A stretch of 11,053 nucleotides of DNA. Source: Thermaceae bacterium (lineage in GTDB: Bacteria; Deinococcota; Deinococci; Deinococcales; Marinithermaceae). The stretch's first letter is position 1. Each line of letters opens with the position of its first letter. The stretch lies in NCBI GenBank assembly GCA_027023345.1, contig JALVVO010000143.1, positions 1 to 11,053 of the forward strand, given 5' to 3'. Positions 10,806-11,053 of the stretch are shown here, one piece after another. The notes beneath the pieces were generated by a model that saw only the letters and a program-made list of their open reading frames with translations, did no database searches and was not told the DNA's origin. Both the position numbers and the translations under genes were made by a program.

Positions 10806-11053
10806 GTGAGGCCCACCACGCTCGGTGCACTGAAGGCGACCTACCCCGCGGAAAAGCTCCGCCGCTCGGTGAAGGACGAGGTGCGCGAGAACCTGACCGC
10901 CCGCCTGAAGACCGGCGCCCCCCTCTTTCCCGGCATCCACGGCTACGAGGAGACCGTGCTCCCCGCCCTTGAGGCCGCCATCCTCGCCGGCCACGACCTC
11001 GTGCTCCTCGGCACCCGGGGACAGGCGAAAAGCCGCATCGCCCGCCTCCTCCC
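10806..11053 (+). CDS. AAA+ ATPase of the Mg-chelatase/MoxR type (5' part)
   Basis: Only the first 82 codons are in the window. The sequence has SVKDEVRENLTARL at 21-34, then PLFPGIHGYEETVLPALEAAILAGHDLVLLG and a Walker A motif G69-TRGQA-K75-S76. The R-G-Q-A-K-[ST] form together with this N-terminal region is typical of AAA+ proteins annotated as magnesium chelatase or sigma-54-interacting ATPase. In many genomes such a gene precedes one for a von Willebrand A-domain protein and acts in a chaperone-like pair, but that neighbour would lie outside the window. The GTG start is supported by the leaderless promoter. Confidence 0.85.
   Translation, partial: MRPTTLGALKATYPAEKLRRSVKDEVRENLTARLKTGAPLFPGIHGYEETVLPALEAAILAGHDLVLLGTRGQAKSRIARLL

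Overview
The window looks like chromosome of a thermophilic member of the Thermaceae (Deinococcus-Thermus). Three things point there: very high GC with GC-ending codons; the tRNA 2-thiolation pair ttuB-ttuA, which makes the heat-stabilising s2T54 base; and a ribosomal protein L28 of the Thermus type. Many promoters also place a -10 hexamer five to eight bases before the start codon, the leaderless layout common in this phylum. The genus cannot be fixed from sequence alone; Oceanithermus, Marinithermus and Meiothermus are as possible as Thermus. There is no integrase, transposase, insertion sequence, CRISPR or phage gene, so this is a housekeeping segment with some accessory genes.

Layout. 1-2139 (minus): rapZ then yvcK, overlapping, with a doubtful 5' fragment of a further gene at the left edge. 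2168-3537 (plus): GNAT acetyltransferase, cysteine-free redoxin and arsenate reductase-like phosphatase in one operon ended by a strong terminator. 3537-3655 (minus): tRNA-Ala(GGC) with its own promoter. 3684-4363 (plus): lipoprotein with a barrel-like end. 4396-5640 (plus): ttuB-ttuA, overlapping by 4 nt. 5637-6887 (minus): two tandem paralogous cytochrome b-like membrane proteins, preceded by a structured 181-nt leader region. 7069-7461 (minus): rpmB with promoter and terminator. 7480-7929 (plus): lspA. 7837-9707 (minus): a duplicated-domain protein of unknown function and a phosphoribosyltransferase whose tail runs 93 nt into lspA. 9721-10243 (plus): non-haem bacterioferritin-like protein. 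10190-10768 (minus): second GNAT. 10794-11053 (plus): 5' part of a Mg-chelatase/MoxR-like AAA+ ATPase, cut by the window end.

How the parts work together. RapZ and YvcK are a conserved nucleotide-binding pair linked to cell-envelope and carbon control. TtuB is the ubiquitin-like sulfur carrier and TtuA the Fe-S thiolase that uses it on tRNA. LspA trims lipoproteins such as the one at 3695. The redoxin, ArsC and ferritin-like genes suggest metal or oxidative stress functions.

The most unusual structure is at the DNA level. Two unrelated convergent pairs (ttuA/cytochrome and ferritin/GNAT) each end on a shared CTAG. In each, a 9-bp hairpin plus pyrimidine tract that could terminate one gene lies inside the coding tail of the opposing gene. 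As a result TtuA and the second GNAT have look-alike C-terminal tails (KKE-x-GA-x-x-PAP-x-x-E).
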